A stretch of DNA of 64,000 nucleotides, from contig OX463809.1 in the NCBI GenBank assembly GCA_949825045.1, positions 8,025,501 to 8,089,500 on the forward strand. Direction: 5' to 3'. Below, piece by piece: positions 33,849 through 44,139 of the stretch (positions are counted from its first letter, which is position 1; the number at the start of each line of letters is the position of its first letter). A program made the position numbers and the translations under genes. Below the pieces are notes generated by a model. The model was not told where the DNA came from, ran no database searches, and saw nothing but the letters and a program-made list of their open reading frames with translations. This DNA is from Argyresthia goedartella. Lineage: Eukaryota > Arthropoda > Insecta > Lepidoptera > Argyresthiidae.

Positions 33849-34705
33849 TCTTATTTCTTAATTAAAAAATCATTTCTTCGAAACGTCATATTGATAATTT
33901 AGTGCCTGAAAGTGCAACCCAGAATTAATGTCGACTGATTCATTACGCTGATTTACTTGATCAGGGCAATCACGTTTCTGTAGTAGTCAGATTTTTAATA
34001 TAACAGATTATTAACAATACCTTAGAATAATGTCCCATAGAATCCTAATACGCGTCCTTAAAACACGCAACGGATATGTTCATCTTTTTGACAGGAGGGT
34101 GGCCTATGGAAATCTCTGTCAATCACTATTTGAACGCGTTTTGGTACGATCTCTGAAGAAAAAACACAAATTGACGATTTGTGCCCTGAATTGGTGCCAC
34201 AAAAGCCAAACAAATAATAAAATACCAATAAACCTAAACTTCAACACTTAGTGATTCATTTAATGCAATGTTACTATGATTATTTTCATGTTTTCAAGGT
34301 AATCACTTCGCATTTTTTTACGCCGCCGTGGTATGTAAATGTATCAAGTAGGGAATGGGAAAAAAACCCACACCTGATTTTTTATTGAATCCTAATCCTG
34401 CTGCCATAGTCTATAATTTCAAATGGCTCATTTAGAAGGAAAGTAAAGATGAGGTGCTATCCTTGTTTCTACGCAACTGCACGCGCTGGCGTTCGTCCGA
34501 TAAAAGAAACAATATGAATGTGTGCGTGCAACACTCACACAAATAAAAAAATGTGTCGCATCTTTTTGACGGTGTTTTATAGGGCATTATCCGTCTATGA
34601 GTTATTCGTCTCTAATAACAAAAAGGGCGGATAAAGATATTGTAAAATTAAATTATTTTGCGTAATATTTGTAATCATGCATTTTCCGCGTAGTGATTGT
34701 TAGTT
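33849..34705. other. Region with no gene seen
   Basis: A 73-codon open frame at 34030-34251 starts with ATG but I recognise no family in it and it has no neighbouring exon signals; I treat it as unsupported. Confidence 0.35.
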
Positions 34706-34865
34706 GGTGGCCTCTGTAGCATAGCTTATCGAGGTTCTGCTTTACAAGCGCCGGGTACCGTTTTCGAATCCTGTACGGGTAGGAAAAAAAAAACAGGGTA
34801 TACTCTGTTCACAGGACAGAGGGGTTCCTAGTGCGGGGAATTAGTTCCTAAAAGTGAAAGTTTAT
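34706..34865 (+). mobile_element. SINE-B copy, diverged
   Basis: GGTGGCCTCTGTAGCATAGC, then GTTTTCGAATCCTGTACGGG (B-box region) and GTTCCTAGTGCGGGG. Strongly diverged from the other copies. Confidence 0.55.
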
Positions 34866-35009
34866 GGCTTGTGTTTAAACGATGACAAAAAAAAATCTAC
34901 CAATAAATTCGAAATGACTGCCAGAATGGGAAATGATCACTAAATTGTGTTTGGATAAATGATCGCCAAACTTCTTTTTTTGTTTTGTGTTTGTGTGTAT
35001 AGGTTTCGT

Positions 35010-35145
35010 TTATATTTTAAGCATTTTTTGTTGTTCTTACATGTTCAACCTAACACGAAGGATAAAGGGGGCTTCTCTTCGCTCACCCCCTTTACACTTC
35101 ACCTAAGCTACCGCAGTATTTCGCCATGATATTTTCCGCAACTTC
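35010..35145 (+). repeat. Repeat-T copy
   Basis: AGCATTTTTTGTTGTTCTTA, CCTAACACGAAGGATAAAGG and CACCTAAGCTACCGCAGTAT. Confidence 0.65.
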
Positions 35146-35812
35146 TGGTGATCATCTACCCATTTTGGGTAAGAAAAAAATTGTTTTGTGATCATTTAAA
35201 TTGTTCGCAAAGTTTATATGTTTGGCTTTGCAAATGCTTATTGCGATAATAGTAAATGTAGATTACCCGGGTCGATTTAATTTTACTTACTTATATTCTT
35301 GCGCGCTCTCGTAGCGAGAAACTCTCCGTATAAATGAGCCTTGACACGAAAAATTTGCAGTATTCTCGTTAACTTCCTCCATTCCTGTCTACAATTATTC
35401 GTATTAAAAGTTCGCCAGTAAATAAATGCAGGAAATTTAGCGGCTCAACAAAAGGATCTGGGTCACTGCAGTTAAATGTCATGCTAGTAATATTTTTTGT
35501 GTCAGCTATTTTTACTACAGCACAGGAACATGTTCTGAATATGCATTTTTAGTTGCGAGTGTCTTGCGCAATTAAAACTAGGCGCAGGGGAAATTACAGG
35601 CAAGTAAGTAGGTAATTAAACGGAAAATGTGCTGTGAACATTCTGAGCAGGCATCTTTCTCTTTCCCTGTGGATAATGACCTGCTTTCTCATATTTAGTG
35701 TTTCCGAAATATTATGTCTAGAAATATCACGATTTTTTTCTAACGTATGTAGCTTTTTCCACTTGCTATAAGGCAATTGCAATAGCAATACTCTAAAAGC
35801 TGCAAGAAAACC
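35146..35812. other. Region with no gene seen
   Basis: AT-rich, no recognised element. Confidence 0.35.
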
Positions 35813-35940
35813 CAGGCCTATAACCCATCCAGCTGGTGCAGGAGTTGGGATGGCTGAAGTAGATGTGCTGGCGAAGGGGACATGCTCAAAGGCCCCGCTC
35901 AAGTGGGCAAGCTCCAGGCGCTACACGAAGATAGAAGCTG
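35813..35940 (+). mobile_element. LINE 3' end fragment
   Basis: CAGCTGGTGCAGGAGTTGGG, ATGGCTGAAGTAGATGTG, AAAGGCCCCGCTCAAGTGGG and GAAGATAGAAG match the end of the LINE at 43318-43636. Confidence 0.65.
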
Positions 35941-36352
35941 CAAGTATTACTATGTGTAACTTGCTTTCCTGTATATGTATACGTCACCCCCAGTTTTCGA
36001 AAGAGTTGTCAATTGTAACAAGCGATTAATCGATCATTAATTCAAAATAGCGGCATATGATTGGCTGAAATGCGTTTAACAAGTTGTCACAGCTAATTTT
36101 CCTTTCAGAAACCGGGCAAAGAAATACATTTCAGCAAATAGTTGTAAAAAAATTTTCGTGCAACCAGCAGCGCGTCAGTAAGCGTGTTATCTCGGTCAAC
36201 CAAACCGATAGGGTTAACACGGTATTTAAAGCCTGCCCTTAGGCAGCGTACGAGTAAGATCATCGTGTCGATATGGGATTTTTTGAATTAAATACTACCA
36301 AGGAAAAACTGCTGAGGTTTATGAAAATTAAATAAAAAACAAAACAAGCATT

Positions 36353-36455
36353 GACGACCTCCGTGGCGTTGCTGTTCGAGGCGCTGCGAGAGGTCCCGGG
36401 TTCGAATACCAGTTGGGGAAGAAGGAGAAATTACCCCCAGGCCTTGGATGTTTAC
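36353..36455 (+). mobile_element. SINE-B copy, 5' part (interrupted)
   Basis: GACGACCTCCGTGGCGTTGC, GAGGTCCCGGGTTCGAATAC (B box) and CCCCAGGCCTTGGATGTTTA. The SINE stops at a TA-type site where a mariner-like sequence begins, and its tail reappears at 37714. Confidence 0.8.
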
Positions 36456-37142
36456 CTAGTCTGGCCATAAGTTCTGTTCCAAGTTTAAGAATTTGGATAG
36501 TATGAATATAGAGTGACAGTTATTGCTCATTTGCACGTGACCTAAATAGGATTCGGTCTTCTGGAAAATCCTCAGTTGATCGCATCAATCCCAGCTGGAG
36601 AGGTGAAACTACCCCCAGGCCTTGGATGTTTACCTAGTCTGGCCATAAGTTCTATTCCAAGTTTAAGAATTTGGATAGTATGAATATAGAGTGACAGTTA
36701 TTGCTCATTTGCACGTGACCTAAATAGGATTCGGTCTTCTGGAAAATCCTCAGTTGATCGCATCAATCCCAGCTGGAGAGGTGAAATTACCCCCAGGCCT
36801 TGGATGTTTACCTAGTCTGGCCATAAGTTCTGTTCCAAGTTTAAGAATTTGGATAGTATGAATATAGAGTGACAGTTATTGCTCATTTGCACGTGACCTA
36901 AATAGGATTCGGTCTTCTGGAAAATCCTCAGTTGATCGCATCAATCCCAGCTGGAGAGGTGAAATTACCCCCAGGCCTTGGATGTTTACCTAGTCTGGCC
37001 ATAAGTTCTGTTCCAAGTTTAAGAATTTGGATAGTATGAATATAGAGTGACAGTTATTGCTCATTTGCACGTGACCTAAATAGGATTCGGTCTTCTGGAA
37101 AATCCTCAGTTGATCGCATCAATCCCAGCTGGAGAGGTGGAG
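36431..37142. repeat. 178-bp tandem repeat, four units
   Basis: Four almost identical units start at 36431, 36609, 36787 and 36965. Each begins with 25 bp of SINE-B body (TTACCCCCAGGCCTTGGATG plus TTTAC) and continues with about 153 bp of the 5' end of a mariner-like element (starting CTAGTCTGGCCATAAGTTCT, ending CATCAATCCCAGCTGGAGAG). Only scattered single-base differences are visible between units. Confidence 0.95.
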
Positions 37143-37713
37143 TGGGATGTGAAAGATAATCGTGTCGCAAGCATCGCGCTTCCCGAGTGTAACAAAATAT
37201 CAGTTAATATTTAAAATTTCTCAGTCTCGATATCATATCAAAGTACACGGTTGTTTTATCAAAAAGATCACTGGGGTGTCATGTCAATGGCATTCCCAAA
37301 AAAGGCCATTCACGAGTTTCCAGGAAGCTAGCAGAAACCAGAAAATCATGTCTAGATAGATGAAGACACCAGCCAGGATAATGTTCCGCATCATCAGTCA
37401 ACACCTCAAGCTCGGTCACAATGGTCGAAGTACCGGGCAATGCTTGAAAGTAGCTCTGCGCAGCATCACAGCGACCAGAGCCAAGAAGTAGTGGCAGCAG
37501 CTCGAGAAGTTTGGATATCAGCGAATTAGTTTTTAGATTAAAAACATATCACTCAAAAGTTGAACCTGCTAAATGATCGAGTAAACGCGTACTTCTCTTG
37601 CAAAGAAAAAAGGTGCAATTCGAATATTTTGTATGTATAGCTGATAAAATAGAATATATTTTGGTTAACTTTTTTCTTTCCAAATCGGATTGAAGGAACA
37701 ATTGTATATATGT
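36456..37713 (+). mobile_element. Mariner-like element inserted in SINE-B, 3' end lost
   Basis: The 5' terminal sequence TAGTCTGGCCATAAGTTCTG begins at a TA inside the SINE. After the four-fold repeat the unique part carries transposase remnants (see 37139-37530). No inverted copy of the 5' end is visible before the SINE tail resumes at about 37714, so the 3' half and terminal repeat are deleted or replaced. Confidence 0.65.
37139..37530 (+). pseudogene. Mariner-type transposase, N-terminal remnant
   Basis: In successive frames the text resembles the DNA-binding half of Tc1/mariner transposases: VEWDVKDNRVASIALPECNK (first helix-turn-helix), then, after a stop and a shift, SRNQKIMSR, MKTPARIMFRIISQHLKLG and RSTGQCLKVAL (second helix-turn-helix and the following conserved stretch). 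The DD[DE] catalytic domain is absent. Several stops and at least one frameshift make it a dead copy. The assignment rests on remembered family pattern, not on a search. Confidence 0.6.
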
Positions 37714-37808
37714 GTAAAACATCGCTGTTTCTGGTTCTCACGATGCGGAGTATCCTAGTGTGCGGCCTGAAGCAAAGTATATGCCTGTATATAGATGTTT
37801 ATATTTAA
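37714..37808 (+). mobile_element. SINE-B copy, 3' part (continuation of 36353)
   Basis: ATCGCTGTTTCTGGTTCTCA, GTATCCTAGTGTGCGGCCTG and ATGCCTGTATATAGATGTTT complete the SINE whose head ends at 36455. Confidence 0.75.
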
Positions 37809-38139
37809 ACATATAGGTATATATTGTCAGCCTATTTTCATGAAGAATAAACGCAATCAGGATAAACTAGGTGCTTACAAAAATAAATAAATAAAAACTA
37901 CTTATTACGATAAAAGTATATTCTGAATGACCACCAAACAAATATACAACAAACTTCCGGAGACACGAAGAGCAATTAATAATATTATGGAAGGGGTAGG
38001 TACGTATTATAATACCGAAGTAGAAAAGACCTAAGTTCATAAGGCCTATGTACAGAATTCCGAAAATTAAAACGCCAAATGTCTGTTTACCCCAAAGTAA
38101 AATAGGAAATCCCGACAGTACTAAATTTCAATTATTTTT

Positions 38140-38240
38140 ACTGTTCTTACATTTGTAACCTAACACGAAGGATAAAGGGGGCTTCGCTTTGCTCTCCCCT
38201 TTCCCTTTACCTAAGTTACCGCAGAGTTTTCCCTGATATA
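38140..38240 (+). repeat. Repeat-T copy, left arm of an inverted pair
   Basis: CCTAACACGAAGGATAAAGG, GGGCTTCGCTTTGCTC and CCTAAGTTACCGCAGAG. Confidence 0.65.
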
Positions 38241-38335
38241 TTTGTAAAGGGGCGGAGCGAAGCCCCCTTTATCCTTCGTGCTAATTTGAACATAAGAATA
38301 ACAAAAAACGTAAGATTAACAAAAAATACTTTAAA
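38241..38335 (-). repeat. Repeat-T copy, right arm of an inverted pair
   Basis: GGGGCGGAGCGAAGCCCCCT, TTATCCTTCGTGCTAATTTG: the complement of the preceding copy, separated by only a few bases. Confidence 0.65.
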
Positions 38336-38465
38336 TTTAGTAATATCGGGACTTCGTTCTTTCGGTATTTCATATTTTCGCTGATTTGGACATCGGCATT
38401 TTTAGTTTCGGGATTTTGGACTTCGGGATATAGAAATCCCCGCTCAACAATTACCTCTTACTCTC

Positions 38466-38585
38466 TAAGTCGGTTTGCTGGAAGAGATCTCTTATTCAGA
38501 GATAAGTACGCCGTTGTGCACTGTTTTATCTACAATGTAATTTTGCTATATATTTTGTGTGCAATAAAGAAATTATGAAACTTTA
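38466..38585 (+). repeat. Repeat-V copy
   Basis: GGTTTGCTGGAAGAGATCTC, AGAGATAAGTACGCCGTTGT and TTTGTGTGCAATAAAGAAAT, including an AATAAA signal near the end. Confidence 0.65.
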
Positions 38586-38734
38586 GGTCTTTTGAATTTC
38601 GATGTTTTAGACTTAGGGATTTCAATCTTAGGTTATATGAACTTTCGGTATTATAATACGTACCCCATCAGAGGCATACATACTTAATATGGGGAAATAT
38701 TAAATTGCACATCAAAAATTGCAAATATCAGGGA

Positions 38735-38940
38735 AAAATACTGCGGTAGCTTAGGTGAAGAGTAAAGGGAGTGAGAGAAGAGAAGCCCCCTTTATCCTTC
38801 GTGTTAGGTTGAACATGCAAGAACAACAAAAATACTTAAAACATAAACTTGAGTACACATAAAATATTTAAAACATAAAAAGTGTTTTTGCTGATCCTTT
38901 TTTTTGCTGTGCAAATCAGTATTTTGATGTGCGATTAAAT
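38735..38940 (-). repeat. Repeat-T copy, reverse orientation
   Basis: ACTGCGGTAGCTTAGGTGAA, GAAGCCCCCTTTATCCTTCG and TGTTAGGTTGAACATGCAAG; longest copy, extending to GTGCAAATCAGTATTTTGAT, which also follows the copy at 30108. Confidence 0.65.
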
Positions 38941-39352
38941 AGTAGCCCTTAATATGTCAGTATTTGACTGAATGACCGACAACGCACACCCTAAGCCGGT
39001 GGAGCTAGGAGTCGTGAAACTTTGTACAGGGTAGGGTAGGATAGTAGCATTAAGAAGGGATTTGGCAATATTTACCCCTAAGGTGGGGGAAAATTGGGGG
39101 TTACATTTTGTATGAGATTCAAAAACCACACGACTTTCGAAGCTAAAATCTTGCAGGTAGATAGTTCAAAAGAGCAAAACGTCAGGCATCAAGAGTTTTT
39201 CTAAGATTTTCCTCACTAAGGGGCCGGGGGGCTGGTTCAGTCTAGTAAAAGCTTTTTTCTGGGGGGGTCGGGCCGTATCAAGGGTGGGGGTACAAACGAG
39301 AAATTACATTTTTACACAACACCATGCGGGTGAAGCCGCATGCATCGGCTAG
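38941..39352 (+). mobile_element. Helitron-like 3' terminus
   Basis: Ends ACACCATGCGGGTGAAGCCG then CATGCATCGGCTAG before T. A 7-bp stem (CATGCGG / CCGCATG, loop GTGAAG) at 39323-39342 is followed about seven bases later by CTAG, the layout of Helitron 3' ends, which are common in Lepidoptera. The right end is therefore 39352. The left end is not established; the start given is only where repeat-T stops. No Rep/helicase coding sequence is visible, so it would be non-autonomous. Confidence 0.5.
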
Positions 39353-39357
39353 TGACT

Positions 39358-39630
39358 CAATAAAGTTAAAGTCAAAGTCGAATTTCTTTATTACTGTAGA
39401 TATTCACATACAATCAGCAAACGTAATTTTTTGCCACTTCTCTACATTGGACCGCTGTTGGAGTAGAAGGGCGTAGAAACTCCCACATATTGATATTTAG
39501 ATCTCTTTTAAAAATTGGTTGTGCTTAACTATTACAAATATTACAATATTAATTATTATAATTAATAAGCAGGAATAAATTATTACAAAATTATCAACAG
39601 CTAGGTCTGTTTTGCATAGATTCACCCCTT
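39358..39630 (-). repeat. Repeat-U copy, reverse orientation
   Basis: AAAGTTAAAGTCAAAGTCGA, TTTCTTTATTACTGTAGATA, GTAGAAGGGCGTAGAAACTC and TTTAGATCTCTTTTAAAAAT are the complement of 22300-22600. Confidence 0.6.
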
Positions 39631-40889
39631 ATAGTCCCGTCATTTAAATAATCTCGTATATTTTGATAGTCTTTTTCGACAAAGTTGCTTTAACATGCTT
39701 TTTAAATTGCTAATAGATGTAATACATACATACGATAAATTAGTTACGGCTCTGACCAATGATTACATAATGATATTGTTTTATATTGACTAAGTAATTA
39801 TTATAGATATTTATACTTATCGTAAATCACATGGCTAATGTCAGTGCTGCTCAATAAATAAAATATGTATACGCCATTGCGGAAACCGGAAATGGTTTAC
39901 TATTTTTTTTTTTGGAATTGGACTTTCCCATAAGGAGAGACAGAAGCATGAATTTGACATAATCTATGTCAACTAGTAAACTAACAAATCGTTTGAAATA
40001 TCGTTTCTCAAAATTGCCTCAATAGTTATGTCAAATTGTTTATTTGCTACGAAATATGTGTACATATGATTTTTAAAGCCAATTGGTATGCATAAGTATC
40101 AAATACCCCACCAGCTGGGAGTTGGTGTGCAAATATTATCTATACAATATTAATTAAAAATTAAATGGCATTGTCGACAGACTTTGTGGACTAATTTATT
40201 ATTTGAATGTTTTACCAGTTACGTGTAGTAAAAAAGCTACAAATAATTATATACATAGTTAACCATAAATAAAATTGAATTATTTATTTGTTCAAACAAA
40301 ACGACTAGCTGTAAATATGTCATCTACTCTATCATATAATGTAAGTTAAGGAACTACAGTGAAACATTCATACACAATATTCCACAAAATAGTGTTTGTT
40401 GCTATACTTATGGCCTGGGGTGTAAACAGGTAGAGGTAGATATACCTCGCGCCACGAATTAAGAGCGCTGGGCGACGTTGGCGGGAATTACTGCGCATAT
40501 GTACAGGTATTGAAAAGTGACTACTGCGCGTTCAAGACCACCGTTCATAATGTGTGGCGCGACGTATATGGGTTGATAGAAACATAAACCATTCCTTGGG
40601 GCTTCGTCACAGTCGTGTCATAATGTAATATACCATTGCTGGGTAGCTTGGTTGCGTTAAATCCAATGAGGCAGGATTACTATTAAACATAAAAAACTCC
40701 ATGGTCTTGTGAATTTACGCTCGCTTCTTACGCAGGAGAGGCGGCTTTGAATCCGGTGCTGATCATATACCAATAAGTTGAGAGAAGTTGTTTATCTTAA
40801 GTACAGTGAAGGAAAACGTCTTGAGGAAACATTCAATCTCCATAATTGCGGCGGTGGGCAAGCCCCCTGTCACGCTAAAATTAAATAAC
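39631..40889. other. Region with no gene seen
   Basis: AT-rich; no exon, no recognised element. Confidence 0.35.
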
Positions 40890-41065
40890 TGTCGACCTCT
40901 TTGGTATTACGGTCAAGGCTTTGCTTCCCGAGAGCTCCGGGTTCAAATCCCGTCTGGGGAGAAAGGAAAAAAGCTCAGGTCTTGGATATGTCGCTGTTTT
41001 TGGTTCCAACAAACAAGGTATCCTACAGTGGGGCCAGAAGTAATGTGTGTAAATGTTATGTGGCT
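40890..41065 (+). mobile_element. SINE-B copy, diverged
   Basis: TGTCGACCTCTTTGGTATTA, CCGGGTTCAAATCCCGTCTG (B box), AGCTCAGGTCTTGGATATG and GTATCCTACAGTGGGGCCAG. Confidence 0.7.
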
Positions 41066-41525
41066 AAACATGAACACAATTGTGCCTCTGCCGCCCCCTA
41101 CGGGAAAAGGCGTGACCCTATGTTATGTAATGTAAAAAAACTTGTGCAAAATATTAGTCTTCCTGTTCTTTGATGTATCCTGTCCATCGTAGGTTTGCTG
41201 GAAGAAATCTCTTTTTAGAGATAAGCTCGGCTTTGAGCAAGTAGTTTCCATTTATAGCCGACTTCAAAAAGCAGGAGGTTCTCAAATTCTACTGTTTTTT
41301 TTTAGTGTATGTTACGCGATTATTCCGTCATTTATAAATCAATGTTGATGATTACTATTTTGATTGGTAGGTCATACTTCAGAGATAGTCCGATATAAAT
41401 TTTATCAAAATTGGTTGAGCAGTTTTTGTAAAAAACATAAAAAAAAATATGTACAGATTACGTTTTGGTTTGCGGTTCCGTGTAGCAAAAGTTTTGGTGA
41501 GGCTTTTCATGTACAAATACTTCGT

Positions 41526-41577
41526 ATGCATCCCGACCGACCGGAAGAACTATTTCTTCCGGTCGGTCGGGATGCAT
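41526..41577. repeat. Perfect 24-bp hairpin
   Basis: Left arm 41526-41549 (ATGCATCCCGACCGACCGGA then AGAA), loop CTAT, right arm 41554-41577 exactly complementary. Confidence 0.85.
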
Positions 41578-41603
41578 AGGGTTTGAACTAGAAGTCAGTT
41601 TTT

Positions 41604-42012
41604 AGGGTTCCGTACCCGAAGGGTTCCAAACGGGACCCTATTACTAAGACTTCGCTGTCCGTCCGTCCGTCCGTCTGTCACCAGGCTGTATCTCAAGAAC
41701 CTAGCTAGCTAGAGAGTTGAAATTTTCACAGATTATGTATTTCTGTTGCCGCTATAACAACACATACTAAAAAACAGGATAAAAGAAATATTTAAGGGGG
41801 CTCCTATACAACAATTCTTTCAATACCACATACAAACTTATGGATGCACCTGGTTACGTACATGGAGTGTGAAAGTAACCGCACCAATAACTTTGTAAAC
41901 AATATTTTGCTGTGTAAAATCCAAACTATTCACTCCACGCCATCGCTTCCATTGAGCGGTGGTACGGAACCCTTCGTGCGCGATTTAGACTCGCACTTGA
42001 CCGGTTTTTTTT
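41604..42012 (+). mobile_element. Repeat-P copy, full length (reference copy)
   Basis: About 409 bp. Opens AGGGTTCCGTACCCGAAGGG, then AAACGGGACCCTATTACTAA, a CCGTCCGTCCGTCCGTCTGT run, CAGGCTGTATCTCAAGAACC, TTGAAATTTTCACAGATTAT and TTTCTGTTGCCGCTATAACA. It ends GGTACGGAACCCTTCGTGCG, CGATTTAGACTCGCACTTGA, CCGGTTTTTTTT. The start AGGGTTCCGTACC and the near-end GGTACGGAACCCT are exact inverted copies. No coding capacity. Confidence 0.8.
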
Positions 42013-42477
42013 AAGTTTTTAACTTGGTGAATTATGATGTAAGTATTCTGTTTTTGTGCAATAAAGTAAGTAAGTTCTAAGTAATAGCTATTGTTGTAGA
42101 TGTAGGTAGAGTACACAGCACGCTGAGCAGCCATTAGTCAATGGACGAATTACAGTATCACCTTGATGGGGCCTTTGCACGCCAACGCAACTGTACTGAG
42201 ACTGTACATGGAAATGTCGCCCGGTAAATATCCTTAGTTATTTTTAATACACAGATAAGTAATTAAACTTAGAATCAAACTTAGCGTTACATTTTTTCGA
42301 AAACGGTGTGACAGAAGCACGCAGTTAAGTTTACGGTTAGCCAGTGATCTCTACAGCTGCGGCGATTGTCTAGCCCCCTATGCGAAATGGAGAAGTAGAT
42401 TAGTGTGGACTCTGCCAATCCGTATGAGAAAAGTCGTGTAGTTATTATGTTGTTGATATTGTGACACTGTAAACATA

Positions 42478-42575
42478 AACATAAACATTTACATGCAGGC
42501 ACATACATTGCCTTTGGCCCCACACTAGGATACCCCGTGTCGTGGGAACCAAAAACAGCAAAGTCACACATATTT
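42478..42575 (-). mobile_element. SINE-B 3' fragment, reverse orientation
   Basis: AACATTTACATGCAGGCACA, TTGGCCCCACACTAGGATAC and GTGGGAACCAAAAACAGCAA: complement of the SINE-B tail. Confidence 0.75.
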
Positions 42576-43076
42576 CGTTCTTTCGGACCATGTACCTGTC
42601 AGTTGCTAGAAATGTCACAGTGTCCTGCCTGATCCTGCATCCTATTCTTGCTTCTTCGATATCTTCTATTTTTAATCATAAATATATATATATATACACA
42701 TAACACATAATACTCTTTATAAATACCTACTCTACAGTGTAGTGTAGTGTACATAACACTTACATACCCACTCTATGTAATACGTATACTGCCAGCCAAA
42801 CTCCTATAAGTACTTATAATAAAATAATATACATATATATATATATAAACGGAAATCATACGTGTCATAGCATGTCACATATTTATTGTAAGCTTCCACT
42901 CAAACCACGAAATGGGTCCTGGCAGAATTACCAGCGTTGCAGATAATTTATTTGCAACATATGCTGAGCCAGGTCCTGTGGAATATACAAATGTATAGTT
43001 AACTAAATATAATTTTAATCATTGCTTTAACTGTCTGTGAACAGTATCTGTGTGTATCTTATCAGTGAATAACCGG

Positions 43077-43206
43077 GTTCTTGTCTTATCTTATATGTAA
43101 ACATCCAAGTACTGGGGATTTTTTTCCTGTATCCCAAGCCAGGGGTCGAACCCGGGACCTCTCGCATGGAAGGCAGAGCCACAACCACAGCACAACAGTG
43201 GTCGTC
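43077..43206 (-). mobile_element. SINE-B 5' part, reverse orientation
   Basis: Minus strand: GACCACTGTTGTGCTGTGGT, GAGGTCCCGGGTTCGACCCC (B box), TCCCCAGTACTTGGATGTTT; the tail is missing. Confidence 0.75.
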
Positions 43207-43317
43207 TGTAGACGAGAATATTCGCAAGCGAGTTGAAAAGATTTCTTCGTGAACGTCGTATTTCATTTAAACGTGTCTAACAAATCAAGATGCACGCAGT
43301 GAAATAAAAATACTAAC

Positions 43318-43636
43318 AAGCCTTATTACAGGCCATTGTACGCTAATCAAACACTTGACAATTACAGGTGCAACGGACAGCCCCCTGTGCAGGAGGTGCA
43401 TGGAAGTGGATGAAACAGTGCACATGCTACTGGCATGTCCATCCACAACAGAAACCAGGATGGCTACCCTAGGTGATACAACAAACACCCACGAGCTCCT
43501 AGAACACCCAGGTCTCCTACTCCAGCTCATGCAGGAGTTGGGACGGCTGAAGTAGATGTGCAGGCGAAGGGGAAAAGCCCCGCTCAAGTGGGCCAGGTGC
43601 AGGCGCTACACCCCCTTCTACAAGACAGAAGATAGA
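43318..43636 (+). pseudogene. LINE C-terminal fragment with Cys/His motif and 3' UTR
   Basis: Readable as LITGHCTLIKHLTITGATDS then PLCRRCMEVDETVHMLLACP, and later [18 protein letters not shown] with TAG at 43553-43555. The GHCxLxKHL and C-x2-C...H-x4-C pattern is that of the segment downstream of RNase H in some insect LINEs. Everything before is missing. The 3' UTR (AAAGCCCCGCTCAAGTGGGC, CAGGCGCTACACCCCCTTCT, CAGAAGATAGAAG) recurs at 6004-6145 and 35813-35940, which shows a family of 3'-end copies. Confidence 0.7.
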
Positions 43637-43639
43637 AGA

Positions 43640-44139
43640 TGCTATGTTTTTAGATTAGATGAAATGCTCTTTTTGATTAAGTTTCAGGGTTATTTTATTC
43701 GAAATTTGGCGGTTTCGATCCCGGTTAATAAAGGCGATTCTTAAAAATCTTCGAATGGAGTTCCAATTGTTTTTAAAAATAAAATAAAGTATTCTTGGTA
43801 GAACCTACAATATTTAAGGTACCTACTTTCCCTCCATGCGGCATAGTTGTGGGACACCCATGAAGGTATAGCTACAGAAAGAGGTTAGATATCCGCGGGT
43901 GTATTATCCAGCAACTAGACGTGCGAGCTATCGCGTCGAGATCGGAAATGACGTCATTTCCGGACAAAAACGATCGGAAAAGAGACGCCGCCGATACTGG
44001 CCATTGGGGAGCAACGAGATGGAAAGTGTGTGGAGAATTAAGATACTTGTCGTTTCAGGATTACTGGAAAGCTTCGATAAGTTAAAAAAAATGGTCAAGT
44101 GCGGAAGGACTCACACACAAGAGTTGACATGAGTGCATG
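43640..44139. other. Region with no gene seen
   Basis: Includes a GC-richer stretch near 43900-44130 with an open frame of 77 codons (starting MYYPATRRASYR) that I do not recognise. Confidence 0.35.

Noticed and set aside
34030..34251. 73-codon frame as a small gene
   Set aside because: No similarity, no splice or promoter evidence; one frame of this size is expected by chance in AT-rich DNA of this length.
36431..37142. CRISPR array or centromeric satellite
   Set aside because: Only four contiguous 178-bp units made of SINE and mariner DNA; no spacers, no larger array.
40788..41173. Overlapping plus-strand frames of 115 and 90 codons
   Set aside because: They run through a SINE-B copy; the residues are translated SINE sequence.
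43285..43587. Minus-strand 100-codon frame
   Set aside because: Antisense to the LINE C-terminal fragment, which has the recognisable Cys/His pattern on the plus strand.
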